From the NCBI GenBank assembly GCA_002348585.1, contig DEBO01000055.1, positions 11,744-20,263 of the forward strand: 8,520 bases of DNA, written 5' to 3'. Below, in pieces: positions 1 through 6,435 of the stretch (position 1 is its first letter; each line of letters opens with the position of its first letter). Made by a program: the position numbers and the translations under genes. The DNA is from Alphaproteobacteria bacterium UBA2954. GTDB taxonomy: Bacteria > Pseudomonadota > Alphaproteobacteria > Puniceispirillales > Puniceispirillaceae. The notes beneath the pieces are model-generated. The model was not told the origin of the DNA. It worked only from the letters and a program-made list of their open reading frames with translations, and did no database searches.

Positions 1-199
1 TATTTTTCACGTGTTTCAAAAAAATCCACGTCCGCAACCTGTTCCAAAATAGTAGAGTTTTGCCTAACAACTTACCGCAGCCCCGTGATACCCTGTTTTT
101 CTGTTGCCGCCAAGTCTTTGTCCTTCTCGCTTTACCCGCAGTGAGCAATTTGCCATTATCAAGCTTCTTCAAAATTTTCCCTTCACGTTCTTTAAACCC

Positions 200-823
200 A
201 TGCCAGCAAAGCCGAACAGTTCCAATCCGACCAACCGTGCCTGGCAGCGTATGCTGTCTGGCCGTCGTCTGGATATCCTGAGTCCTAGCCCCCTTGATAT
301 CGAAATAGAGGATATTGCCCATGGTCTGGCTAGGGTGACTCGCTGGAATGGTCAAACGAAGGGTACTTATGGCCTATCCGTTGCCCAGCATTCGTTGCTA
401 GTGGAGGGGATTTTATCCCGAAATGCCCCGCAACTGGCCCAGAAATGGCGTCTTGCTGGGCTGATTCATGACGCACCTGAATATGTTATTGGAGATATGA
501 TCACCCCGTTCAAGGCCGCACTAGGCCCCCTTTACCGCCAGATAGAAGCCCGCCTACAGGAAGCAGTGCATATTCGCTTCGGCCTGCCTGCCGAACTGCC
601 ACCCGGCATCATCCATTCTATAAAGCGGGCAGACCGGATGGCGGCCTTTATTGAAGCGACTCAGATTGCCGGCTTTGCCGATGCTGAAGCCAAAAAGTTG
701 TTCTCCAAGCCTAGAGGCACGCCAGCAGATTACAATCTTATCCCGCTGCCGCCAGAAAAAGCAGCGAAGGCTTTTCTGCGGCGGTTTGATTTGTTGTTTG
801 GGCATAAAGGGTACAGAGGCTAG
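200..823 (+). CDS. HD-domain phosphohydrolase (YfbR-like / HD hydrolase family)
   Basis: Predicted 207-residue cytoplasmic metal-dependent phosphohydrolase. The HD signature is visible in order: His64 in 'VAQHS', His90-Asp91 in 'LIHDAPEY', and Asp145 in 'KRADRM', the usual metal ligands of the superfamily. The N-terminal block 'AWQRMLSGRRLD' followed by 'DIEIEDIAHGLA' and 'RWNGQT' is, from memory, typical of alphaproteobacterial HD proteins annotated as hydrolases or 5'-deoxynucleotidase-like; the substrate is not known from sequence. I chose the ATG at 200 because the reading frame upstream (open back to a TTG at 104) encodes phenylalanine-rich sequence with no family character. No good Shine-Dalgarno precedes 200, and an in-frame ATG at 251 would remove part of the conserved block. 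The first 199 bases hold no other gene I can support. The tRNA gene begins 78 bases after the stop. Confidence 0.88.
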   Translation: MPAKPNSSNPTNRAWQRMLSGRRLDILSPSPLDIEIEDIAHGLARVTRWNGQTKGTYGLSVAQHSLLVEGILSRNAPQLAQKWRLAGLIHDAPEYVIGDMITPFKAALGPLYRQIEARLQEAVHIRFGLPAELPPGIIHSIKRADRMAAFIEATQIAGFADAEAKKLFSKPRGTPADYNLIPLPPEKAAKAFLRRFDLLFGHKGYRG

Positions 824-833
824 GACAAACGAT

Positions 834-862
834 TTGACGAGGCGCACAGCATCAGATATGAA
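834..862 (+). promoter_or_regulatory. Putative sigma70-type promoter of tRNA-Leu
   Basis: TTGACG (834-839) matches the -35 consensus at five of six positions. It is separated by exactly 17 bases from TATGAA (857-862), which matches the -10 consensus at four of six. Transcription would start near 869, leaving a leader of about 33 bases before the mature tRNA. The elements lie after the HD gene's stop, so the tRNA probably has its own promoter. Read by eye only. Confidence 0.5.
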
Positions 863-901
863 ACGCGAATAAGCTTTTCTGCCTTCAGCAGAACAAGCAA
901 T

Positions 902-989
902 GGGGGCATGGTGAAATTGGTAAACACAACAGACTTAAAATCTGTCGGCTTAATAGGCCTTCCCGGTTCAAGTCCGGGTGTCCCCACCA
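902..989 (+). tRNA. tRNA-Leu (anticodon UAA)
   Basis: A complete class II tRNA with an encoded CCA end. The acceptor stem GGGGGCA (902-908) pairs with TGTCCCC (979-985), including one G-U, followed by discriminator A at 986 and CCA at 987-989. The anticodon stem ACAGA/TCTGT encloses the loop CTTAAAA, which places anticodon TAA at 936-938. A long variable arm follows (about 946-961). The T arm is CCCGG, loop TTCAAGT, CCGGG (962-978). The long variable arm and the UAA anticodon identify a leucine tRNA reading UUA and UUG. A likely promoter lies at 834-862. No clear terminator follows. The next gene is a convergent, AT-rich nuclease gene, a position often used by integrating elements. Confidence 0.97.
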
Positions 990-1120
990 CTCTTATTTCG
1001 ATTTATCAGTATTTTACATAATTCAAAAGGAATAAATTTAAAACTCTTCACTCTAACTTTATCCCAGTTATTGCGTTAATAGTGTCATAAGAAATCGCAT
1101 TTCGGAATCACCTTCTTAAC

Positions 1121-2005
1121 TCAGAAGTCATCTGCAAGGTCACTTTTTTTAGTATAGCTTTTCACCTCTGTAATTTTTGACTTTTTGGCAGCTCCAGATA
1201 AACCACTATTTTTGCTTGTTGACGTCACTGGAGCATCACCACGTGCCACTTCCTTTTTGATAGTCTGCTTAGCATCTACAAATGGGTTTGAGTTACCCTG
1301 AATGCGGAAAATCTTAGAGTTCCTCTCAAACTCTTGTTGATCAACTGGATCTAATTTAGACCAAGTATTGAGCATTTTCTGAAGCTTTTGAGTAAGCGCA
1401 ACATTGTAAGTCTCACTCATATAAAGGTATATTCGCGCAATATCCCCTTGAATAGATTGTCTAGGCTCAACAACTCTATCCTTAAAATTAATCTCAAAAT
1501 CACATGCACCGTAAACTCTCTCTTCACCATCAATGTGTTCAAAAGTGAAGTTTGACCTGTCTCCGTTTATCTCACCTATTGCAGGGACAAGATTATGGAG
1601 GTCTGCCTCCATCTTCGCAAATATTTTGTTTTTCTTACATGCCTTTCTTCCACCGGCTTTCCAACACCCCATCTGATTTCCAAAAAACCAAGCTGGCATT
1701 ACATGTTCCCATTCTATCCGTAAGCTCCGACTATTTAATTTTCCTGACTTTGTGTATTTATTCCTTGGAAAATAACCACAGGAATCCCAGTTAGGAACAA
1801 GTTTTTTTCCTTTTAATTGATAACTACATCCACAATAAAAGGTAGTCTCATTACCTGAATATATGTCTTTGGCAAATTTCTTGGATTCACTAAAATTCCA
1901 AGTAATTTCAGCATAGGCCTCTATATTTATCAAAAAATAAAATAACGTTGCAAAGATTAATACCCTTTTGGGGACATTTGACTGCATTATCCTCATTGTT
2001 TCCAT
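1121..2005 (-). CDS. Secreted/periplasmic endonuclease I (EndA/Dns/Vvn family)
   Basis: Predicted 294-residue exported nuclease that would cut DNA, possibly also RNA, outside the cytoplasm. A signal peptide is clear: basic 'PKR', a hydrophobic stretch at about residues 15-29, then 'AYA' before residue 33. The family's active-site block is 'EWEHVMPAWFFG' (Glu99-Gly109, with Glu100 as metal ligand and His101 as general base by analogy with Vvn). It is followed by 'GGRKAC', 'DLHNLVPAIGEINGDRSNF' (135-153) and the late 'GNSNPFVD' motif. Six cysteines (58, 60, 76, 114, 123, 168) fit a disulfide-bonded extracellular fold. A lysine/serine-rich tail after residue 245 extends beyond the core. The start is uncertain: in-frame ATGs at 2005, 1996 and 1987 all precede the signal peptide, and 1987 has AGGA just upstream. 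Its AT-richness contrasts with its neighbours. It lies 78 bases downstream of the isomerase on the same strand and tail-to-tail with tRNA-Leu. Confidence 0.9.
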   Translation of the reverse strand: METMRIMQSNVPKRVLIFATLFYFLINIEAYAEITWNFSESKKFAKDIYSGNETTFYCGCSYQLKGKKLVPNWDSCGYFPRNKYTKSGKLNSRSLRIEWEHVMPAWFFGNQMGCWKAGGRKACKKNKIFAKMEADLHNLVPAIGEINGDRSNFTFEHIDGEERVYGACDFEINFKDRVVEPRQSIQGDIARIYLYMSETYNVALTQKLQKMLNTWSKLDPVDQQEFERNSKIFRIQGNSNPFVDAKQTIKKEVARGDAPVTSTSKNSGLSGAAKKSKITEVKSYTKKSDLADDF

Positions 2006-2083
2006 TCAATCATTAGCTTCCAACTCAACCTGAAATTATTTCAGATAAGCATTGTTCGAATAAAAATATCGGCAGCGGTTAGC

Positions 2084-2701
2084 CTAAAGATTTGATAATT
2101 GCCAATCCAGCATGTGTAGGCGATCCTGCCCCCAAAAGACTTCACCATCAACAATAAATGTCGGTGCGCCAAATACGTTGGCAGCGATAGCCTGTTCAGT
2201 ATCAGTGGCGATTGCTGCGGAATAGTCATCAATATTGACTTTGGCATCATTGACAATCGCGTCGCCGTCAAACCCGGCTTTCGTAAGTGCAGCCGCCAGA
2301 ACGACCGCATCGCCTATATCTTCGTCATGGGCCCAGAGCTGTGTCATGATCGCTTCTGTTGCACGCAGGGCATCTGTTATCAATAGGCTGGCACGTGCCG
2401 CGGCCATTACTGGTCCAGCAAAGCCGGAAGATGGCGGGAAATGTTCTGGCTGGGCAATCAGGGGCTGTCCTAAATAGCTTGAAAAGCGGGCCATTTCCTG
2501 AAGCCGGTAGGCCTGACGCTGGGGAGCGCGTTTGGGCAGCGGCAAGCCGCCACTGACCGGAAACACCCTGCCCAGATCAACTATATATAAATTTACGGTT
2601 GCATTATGCTTTTCAGCCAGTTTTCGAAAACGAGTTGATGCCAGATAAGTCCACGGACTGACAGGAGAAAGATAATAGTCAATTACTGGCTGGGCAGACA
2701 T
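2084..2701 (-). CDS. DsbA-fold 2-hydroxychromene-2-carboxylate isomerase / kappa-GST-like protein
   Basis: Predicted 205-residue cytoplasmic thioredoxin-fold protein of the HCCA isomerase/kappa-class glutathione transferase family. The N-terminal beta strand leads into 'YYLSPVSPWTYLAS'. Ser12 sits where the family's glutathione-activating serine is found, and there is no CxxC, so it is not a disulfide oxidase. The C-terminal 'FGAPTFIVDGEVFWGQDRL' is the hallmark family ending, with the cis-proline at Pro180. The helical insertion (about 55-165) contains 'PKRAPQRQAYR' and the usual 'AARA' region. Family members isomerise 2-hydroxychromene-2-carboxylate in naphthalene breakdown or act as GSTs, but most chromosomal copies have unknown substrates, and no other aromatic-degradation gene is in view. 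The ATG at 2701 has AAGGA (2714-2710) eight bases upstream; the open frame continuing upstream to 2998 merely overlaps the divergent oxygenase gene. Confidence 0.87.
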   Translation of the reverse strand: MSAQPVIDYYLSPVSPWTYLASTRFRKLAEKHNATVNLYIVDLGRVFPVSGGLPLPKRAPQRQAYRLQEMARFSSYLGQPLIAQPEHFPPSSGFAGPVMAAARASLLITDALRATEAIMTQLWAHDEDIGDAVVLAAALTKAGFDGDAIVNDAKVNIDDYSAAIATDTEQAIAANVFGAPTFIVDGEVFWGQDRLHMLDWQLSNL

Positions 2702-2755
2702 CTCAAAAATCCTTATAGTCTCTCTCGAGCGTAAGCAGAGGCCTTCACTAAAGAA

Positions 2756-2784
2756 GTGATGCGGCACAGAACTCAGCTTGTCAA
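2756..2784 (-). promoter_or_regulatory. Possible promoter of the isomerase gene
   Basis: Read on the minus strand, a perfect TTGACA (2784-2779) is followed after 17 bases by CATCAC (2761-2756), which matches the -10 consensus at only three of six positions. It lies in the 112-base gap between the divergent isomerase and oxygenase genes, close to the oxygenase start, so expression of the two could be coupled. The weak -10 keeps this tentative. Confidence 0.28.
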
Positions 2785-2813
2785 GACAGACGAGCTGGAG
2801 TAGGAGAACAAAT

Positions 2814-3614
2814 ATGACCGATTTATCCGCCTTTATTGATACAGATCGGCATCGCCTGACGGATACAGCCTGGCTGGCGGTAAAACGCGATGAGCTAAAC
2901 GCGCAAGGGGTTGTGCAGATGCGCGGCCTTTTGCAGCCAGACGCGCTGGCCGACCTACAAAATGAATCGGCGATGGGCCTAAACCAAGCGTATTTCAAAC
3001 CACAGAGCCATAATATCTATCTTGATAAGGGGGATAAGGCGCTTCCGGACAGCCATATCCGCAATAGGCGCGTGACCTCATCAAAGGGCTGTATAACTGA
3101 TGATCAAATTTCAACAGGGTCCGTGCTTAAACAGATTTATCATCATGCTGACTTTATCTCTGCTTTGTGTCTTATTCTGGGAGAAAATGCGCTTTACCCT
3201 TACGCAGACAGTCTGTCTTCTGTGAATATTCATTATGCACGGCGCGGTGAGGAGCTGAACTGGCATTTTGATAATTCCTCATTCGCGGTCACATTGATGA
3301 TTCATCCGGCGACTTCTGGCGGAGCCTTTGAATATGTCCGCGATGTGCGCGATGCTGATAGAGACGAGATGGGGTTCATTCATGCTGAGGCTGTGGTGGA
3401 TGGCTCGCAACCTGCAAATCAGCTCAGCCTGGATGCAGGAGACCTTCTGCTTTTCAGAGGTCGGAATTCTTTACACCGGGTCACCCCTGTCGAAGATGAC
3501 AGCACACGCCAGCTGGCGGTTCTGGCCTATAACAGCCAGCCAGGAATCAGCCTGTGTGAAACCGCCCAGATGACTTTTTACGGGCGCATGAGCGGGCCAA
3601 AGGCTACAGTCTGA
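2814..3614 (+). CDS. Fe(II)/2-oxoglutarate-dependent oxygenase
   Basis: Predicted 266-residue cytosolic oxygenase with a double-stranded beta-helix core. The facial triad is visible: His151-x-Asp153 in 'NWHFDNSSFAVTL' and His221 in 'RNSLHRVTPV', with Arg232 in 'STRQLAVLAY' positioned to hold 2-oxoglutarate. 'GGAFEYV' and 'GDLLLFRG' are the expected linking strands. The 'HFDNSxFxxTL' pattern recalls the small Fe(II)/2OG enzymes that include the free amino-acid halogenases of the BesD type. Those lack the carboxylate ligand; here the aspartate is present, so hydroxylation or a related oxidation is expected. That comparison is from memory. The substrate is unknown. The start at 2814 is supported by AGGAG seven bases upstream. 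The rhomboid gene begins 6 bases after the stop, suggesting one transcript; the isomerase gene is divergent. Confidence 0.87.
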   Translation: MTDLSAFIDTDRHRLTDTAWLAVKRDELNAQGVVQMRGLLQPDALADLQNESAMGLNQAYFKPQSHNIYLDKGDKALPDSHIRNRRVTSSKGCITDDQISTGSVLKQIYHHADFISALCLILGENALYPYADSLSSVNIHYARRGEELNWHFDNSSFAVTLMIHPATSGGAFEYVRDVRDADRDEMGFIHAEAVVDGSQPANQLSLDAGDLLLFRGRNSLHRVTPVEDDSTRQLAVLAYNSQPGISLCETAQMTFYGRMSGPKATV

Positions 3615-3620
3615 GAACAG

Positions 3621-4487
3621 ATGTTTTTCCTGCCGCTGTTTGACAATAACCCAACCAGGCGGACGCCGTTCATCTCGTGGCTGATTCTGGCTGTTTGTGT
3701 GATTGTGTTCTTATGGCAGACCGGCCTGTCTGCAGCAGATGAATATGAGTTGTTTCTCGGTTTTGGCGTAGTGCCAGCCCTGTTATTTGGGCATCAGATC
3801 TTACCAGATGGGCTAGCAGCCGTCAGCCCTTATATCAGCATTTTTACCTCAATGTTTCTTCATGGCGGCTGGCTGCATCTCGGCTCGAATATGCTGTATT
3901 TATGGATTTTCTCAGACAATGTGGAAGATTCCATGGGTTCAGTCAAATTTATCTTATTTTATGGGCTGTGCGGGATTGGCGCAGCACTATGTCAGTCTGT
4001 CATTGACCCTTATTCTGTGACGCCCATGGTGGGGGCCAGTGGAGGTATTGCTGGTGTTTTAGGGGCCTATATTCTGCTACATCCCAAGGCCACGGTGCGT
4101 GTGTTTATGCTGATCCTAATATTTATCCGGGTCATTAGCCTACCCGCCTGGGTCGTTCTGGGGGTATGGATTGCCGGACAGTTTGTCTCTGCCCCAGCAA
4201 CACTGTCCGGCGGTGGCGGAGTGGCTTATTTTGCTCACATTGGCGGCTTTATGACCGGTATGGCTCTGGTACCCTTTTTCAAACACCGGGACGTGCACTT
4301 ATTTGACAGAGACCGGACGTCTGATAAGCCTAATTGGTCAGCTCAACCAATTAGTTTTGCTGAATTGAAAACCGAAGCTGCAGAGCGTTACCCACAGGCC
4401 AGCCGCCGCGTGGGACGCCGCCACGGTCGCGGTGGGTCAGTCCCTTCTGTGCGCAGGCGAATTAAGGGCCCTTGGGATAAATCTTAG
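3621..4487 (+). CDS. Rhomboid family intramembrane serine protease
   Basis: Predicted 288-residue inner-membrane protease that would cleave transmembrane substrates within the bilayer. Six membrane segments are apparent at about residues 17-36, 78-97, 108-126, 134-153, 157-178 and 203-221. The catalytic serine is Ser140 in 'GASGG' and the partner histidine is His206 in 'AHIGGF'. The oxyanion-region motif 'HLGSN' gives His86 and Asn90, the usual HxxxN of the second segment. A long L1 loop (37-77) precedes it. The cytoplasmic C-terminal tail (about 224-288) is strongly basic, with 'RRVGRRHGRGG' and 'VRRRIKGPW'; I recall similar tails in alphaproteobacterial rhomboids. All catalytic residues are present, so it should be active; the substrate is unknown. 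It follows the oxygenase by 6 bases with only a weak GAGA upstream, consistent with translational coupling. The next gene converges from the other strand, 43 bases away. Confidence 0.93.
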   Translation: MFFLPLFDNNPTRRTPFISWLILAVCVIVFLWQTGLSAADEYELFLGFGVVPALLFGHQILPDGLAAVSPYISIFTSMFLHGGWLHLGSNMLYLWIFSDNVEDSMGSVKFILFYGLCGIGAALCQSVIDPYSVTPMVGASGGIAGVLGAYILLHPKATVRVFMLILIFIRVISLPAWVVLGVWIAGQFVSAPATLSGGGGVAYFAHIGGFMTGMALVPFFKHRDVHLFDRDRTSDKPNWSAQPISFAELKTEAAERYPQASRRVGRRHGRGGSVPSVRRRIKGPWDKS

Positions 4488-4530
4488 GGGGATAAACCGT
4501 AAAGATAAACTTTTCGGATATTTGTTGCCA

Positions 4531-5298
4531 TCAGGTGAATGTTGAATTATCCAGATCGCGATGAGCGTCATGTCCGCCTTCCCGCACTAGAGCTTCCAGC
4601 TGAGAAGCTGCTTTATCAACCTTATCCTTATCCAAACCTGTCAAGACAACAGCAGTGCCAAACTGGCCAGGCTTGAACCAGGGGTATGACCCCACAGAAA
4701 CACCATCAAAACTTGCCGCAATATTACTCATAATCTCAGCAATGCTCCCCTCACCGATTGCGCATTGAATGGTGATTCGAGTTGGCTGCACGCCACCTGT
4801 CAGTGTATGCGAAAACGTGGCAAACATGCCCTGCAAGATTGAGGGAACTCCCGCCATGACATGCACATTCTTTATCTTGAAGCCCGGCGCTGCACTGACC
4901 GGATTATCAATTAAACTTGCCGTATCAGGGACATCTGCCATTTTCTGACGCGCTTCATTAAATTCAATATCTGTACCTTCATAGTGGCGCAGCAGCCTCG
5001 CTTCAGCATCAGGATGACGGATCACAGGTAATTCGAAGGCTGCTGCGACTGACTGAGTTGTAATGTCATCATGGGTCGGCCCAATTCCTCCTGATGTGAA
5101 CACGTAATCATAAGCATCTGAAAGATGTGTGACGTGAGCCATAATCACATCCTTTTCATCTCCTATAACACGTGCCTCACACAAGGAAATGCCAAGTTTG
5201 GTCAATTCTTCGGCCAACCAGCCAATATTTTTATCTTTGGTCCGGCCAGACAAGATTTCATCACCAATCACCAGAATCGCTGCAGTCGGATTTGTCAT
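4531..5298 (-). CDS. Stand-alone molybdopterin-binding (MoCF) domain protein, CinA N-terminal type
   Basis: Predicted 255-residue cytosolic protein with a MoaB/MogA-type fold at about residues 5-175. The visible motifs are 'GDEILSGRTKDKN' (12-24), 'FTSGGIGPTHDDIT' (67-80) and 'MAGVPSILQGMF', the pattern of the CinA N-terminal and FAD-synthase-associated MoCF domains. A smaller C-terminal alpha/beta part (about 175-250) contains 'EGSIAEIM', 'SVGSYPWF' and 'VVLTGLD', as in CinA family members. The nicotinamide-nucleotide amidase domain of full-length CinA (about 400 residues in total) is absent, so pyrophosphatase-type nucleotide clean-up is possible but unproven, and molybdopterin handling is not shown. 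The ATG at 5298 has only a weak AGAAG-type site upstream. From memory, such proteins often lie beside map in alphaproteobacteria; here the two are divergent. Confidence 0.87.
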   Translation of the reverse strand: MTNPTAAILVIGDEILSGRTKDKNIGWLAEELTKLGISLCEARVIGDEKDVIMAHVTHLSDAYDYVFTSGGIGPTHDDITTQSVAAAFELPVIRHPDAEARLLRHYEGTDIEFNEARQKMADVPDTASLIDNPVSAAPGFKIKNVHVMAGVPSILQGMFATFSHTLTGGVQPTRITIQCAIGEGSIAEIMSNIAASFDGVSVGSYPWFKPGQFGTAVVLTGLDKDKVDKAASQLEALVREGGHDAHRDLDNSTFT

Positions 5299-5410
5299 TT
5301 GCTATGAATACTTTCTTCTTGTTATAAACTTAAATGGCTTTGTCATACCACAGATGTGCAAAATGCTAGCCTAATTGTATTTTATCATATTACACCCTTC
5401 CCCCTTTAGG

Positions 5411-5439
5411 TAGGAAGTCGGAATTCGTCTAGTTATAAT
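5411..5439 (+). promoter_or_regulatory. map: Probable map promoter
   Basis: A perfect TATAAT -10 element lies at 5434-5439. Seventeen bases upstream, TAGGAA (5411-5416) is a poor -35 with three of six matches. The predicted start near 5446 leaves a leader of about 40 bases before the map ATG. It is in the 187-base gap between map and the divergent MoCF-domain gene, the natural place for the promoters of both. Confidence 0.42.
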
Positions 5440-5485
5440 TTCAGGCAACTTTTGATTTAGGTAAAGTTGGATTAAGCGCAGCGGA

Positions 5486-6277
5486 ATGAGACAAGAAAAG
5501 ATTATCCTTCATGACAAAGCCGCATTCACAGCGATGCGCAAGGCTGGCGCCCTTGCTGCTGAGGTGCTGGATATGATTACTGACCATGTAACTGATGGCG
5601 TGACTACAGGCGAACTGGACCAGATTTGCCATGACTATATTTTAGCGCATATGGCAACACCTGCACCGCTACATTACAAAGGCTTTCCAAAATCAACCTG
5701 TATTTCCCTTAATCATGTGGTCTGCCACGGAATTCCCGGACCGAAGCGCCTGACGCAGGGCGATATCCTGAATGTAGATGTCACAGTTATCCTTGATGGC
5801 TGGTATGGCGATTCATCACGCATGTATTGGGTCGGCACACCATCTGTCAAAGCTCAGAACCTGACCCGGGTGACTTATGATTGTCTGATGCGGGCTATTG
5901 ATATTGTTAAACCCGGCGTGACATTGGGGGATATTGGCCATGTTATCCAAAGCCATGCTGAAGCCAACCGTTTTTCAGTTGTGCGTGATTTCACTGGACA
6001 TGGTTTGGGGACAGTCTTCCACACCGCGCCAACTGTGCTTCATTATGGTCAGCCCGGGACTGGTCTTGTTCTGGAAGAGGGAATGTTCTTTACCATTGAG
6101 CCAATGATCAATGCTGGCCATTTTGGAACAAAAATTCTTAATGATGGCTGGACCGCTGTTACCCGTGATAAGAGTTTGTCTGCACAATTTGAACATACAA
6201 TCGGGGTTACAGAAACAGGTGTTGAAATTTTCACAGAATCCACACGCCACATGCATCAACCTCCATATACTTGCTGA
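5486..6277 (+). CDS. map: Type I methionine aminopeptidase
   Basis: Predicted 263-residue cytosolic metalloprotease that removes the initiator methionine from nascent proteins whose second residue is small. The full pita-bread-fold ligand set is present: Asp98 ('NVDVTV'), Asp109 ('YGDSS'), His172 ('TGHGLG'), Glu205 ('TIEPM') and Glu236 ('FEHTI'). Each is one residue beyond the E. coli numbers I recall (97, 108, 171, 204, 235). The substrate-contacting 'VCHGIP' histidine is also there, and the length matches the type I family without a zinc-finger extension. The last dozen residues ('RHMHQPPYTC') are an unremarkable tail. The ATG at 5486 fits the family N-terminus, though the upstream site is weak. 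No strong GC-rich hairpin follows the stop; the 158 bases to the next gene hold only short AT-rich inverted repeats. Confidence 0.97.
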   Translation: MRQEKIILHDKAAFTAMRKAGALAAEVLDMITDHVTDGVTTGELDQICHDYILAHMATPAPLHYKGFPKSTCISLNHVVCHGIPGPKRLTQGDILNVDVTVILDGWYGDSSRMYWVGTPSVKAQNLTRVTYDCLMRAIDIVKPGVTLGDIGHVIQSHAEANRFSVVRDFTGHGLGTVFHTAPTVLHYGQPGTGLVLEEGMFFTIEPMINAGHFGTKILNDGWTAVTRDKSLSAQFEHTIGVTETGVEIFTESTRHMHQPPYTC

Positions 6278-6435
6278 CCTGCTAAATAGGAAATTAAATA
6301 CAACCCTCTCTAGAAAATATAAGAACCTTGCAGCTCTTTGATATCACCATGCATGATGAGCTCATTATTGCTAGCGCCGGATACTCAAGTTGTAAAACTT
6401 ATGGCTCGTTATGGTTTATTGATTACAGAATTTAA

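Noticed and set aside
104..199. N-terminal extension of the HD hydrolase from a TTG at 104
   Set aside because: It encodes phenylalanine-rich sequence with no family resemblance and has no ribosome binding site; the family block begins just after the ATG at 200.
1091..1103. Hairpin GAAAT-CGC-ATTTC downstream of the nuclease gene
   Set aside because: A five-pair, AT-dominated stem with no U tract; not distinguishable from chance in AT-rich sequence.
2030..2044. Inverted repeat CTGAAA-TTA-TTTCAG between the isomerase and nuclease genes, possible terminator
   Set aside because: Only six AT-rich pairs with a 3-base loop and no following T run on either strand; too weak to call.
902..2083. Search for an attachment-site duplication of the tRNA-Leu 3' end bounding an integrated element
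   Set aside because: No second copy of the T-arm/acceptor sequence was found downstream in the window, and there is no integrase gene.
2702..2998. Long N-terminal extension of the isomerase reading frame
   Set aside because: It overlaps the first 185 bases of the well-supported divergent oxygenase gene, while the ATG at 2701 has a good ribosome binding site and the family-typical N-terminus.
4475..4510. Three copies of GATAAA in and after the rhomboid gene end
   Set aside because: Irregular spacing (16 and 13 bases) and a low-complexity hexamer; no structure or known site is implied.
6356..6365. Perfect 10-base palindrome ATGAGCTCAT in the map downstream region
   Set aside because: Such palindromes occur by chance; it is not paired with another copy and is not in a promoter position.
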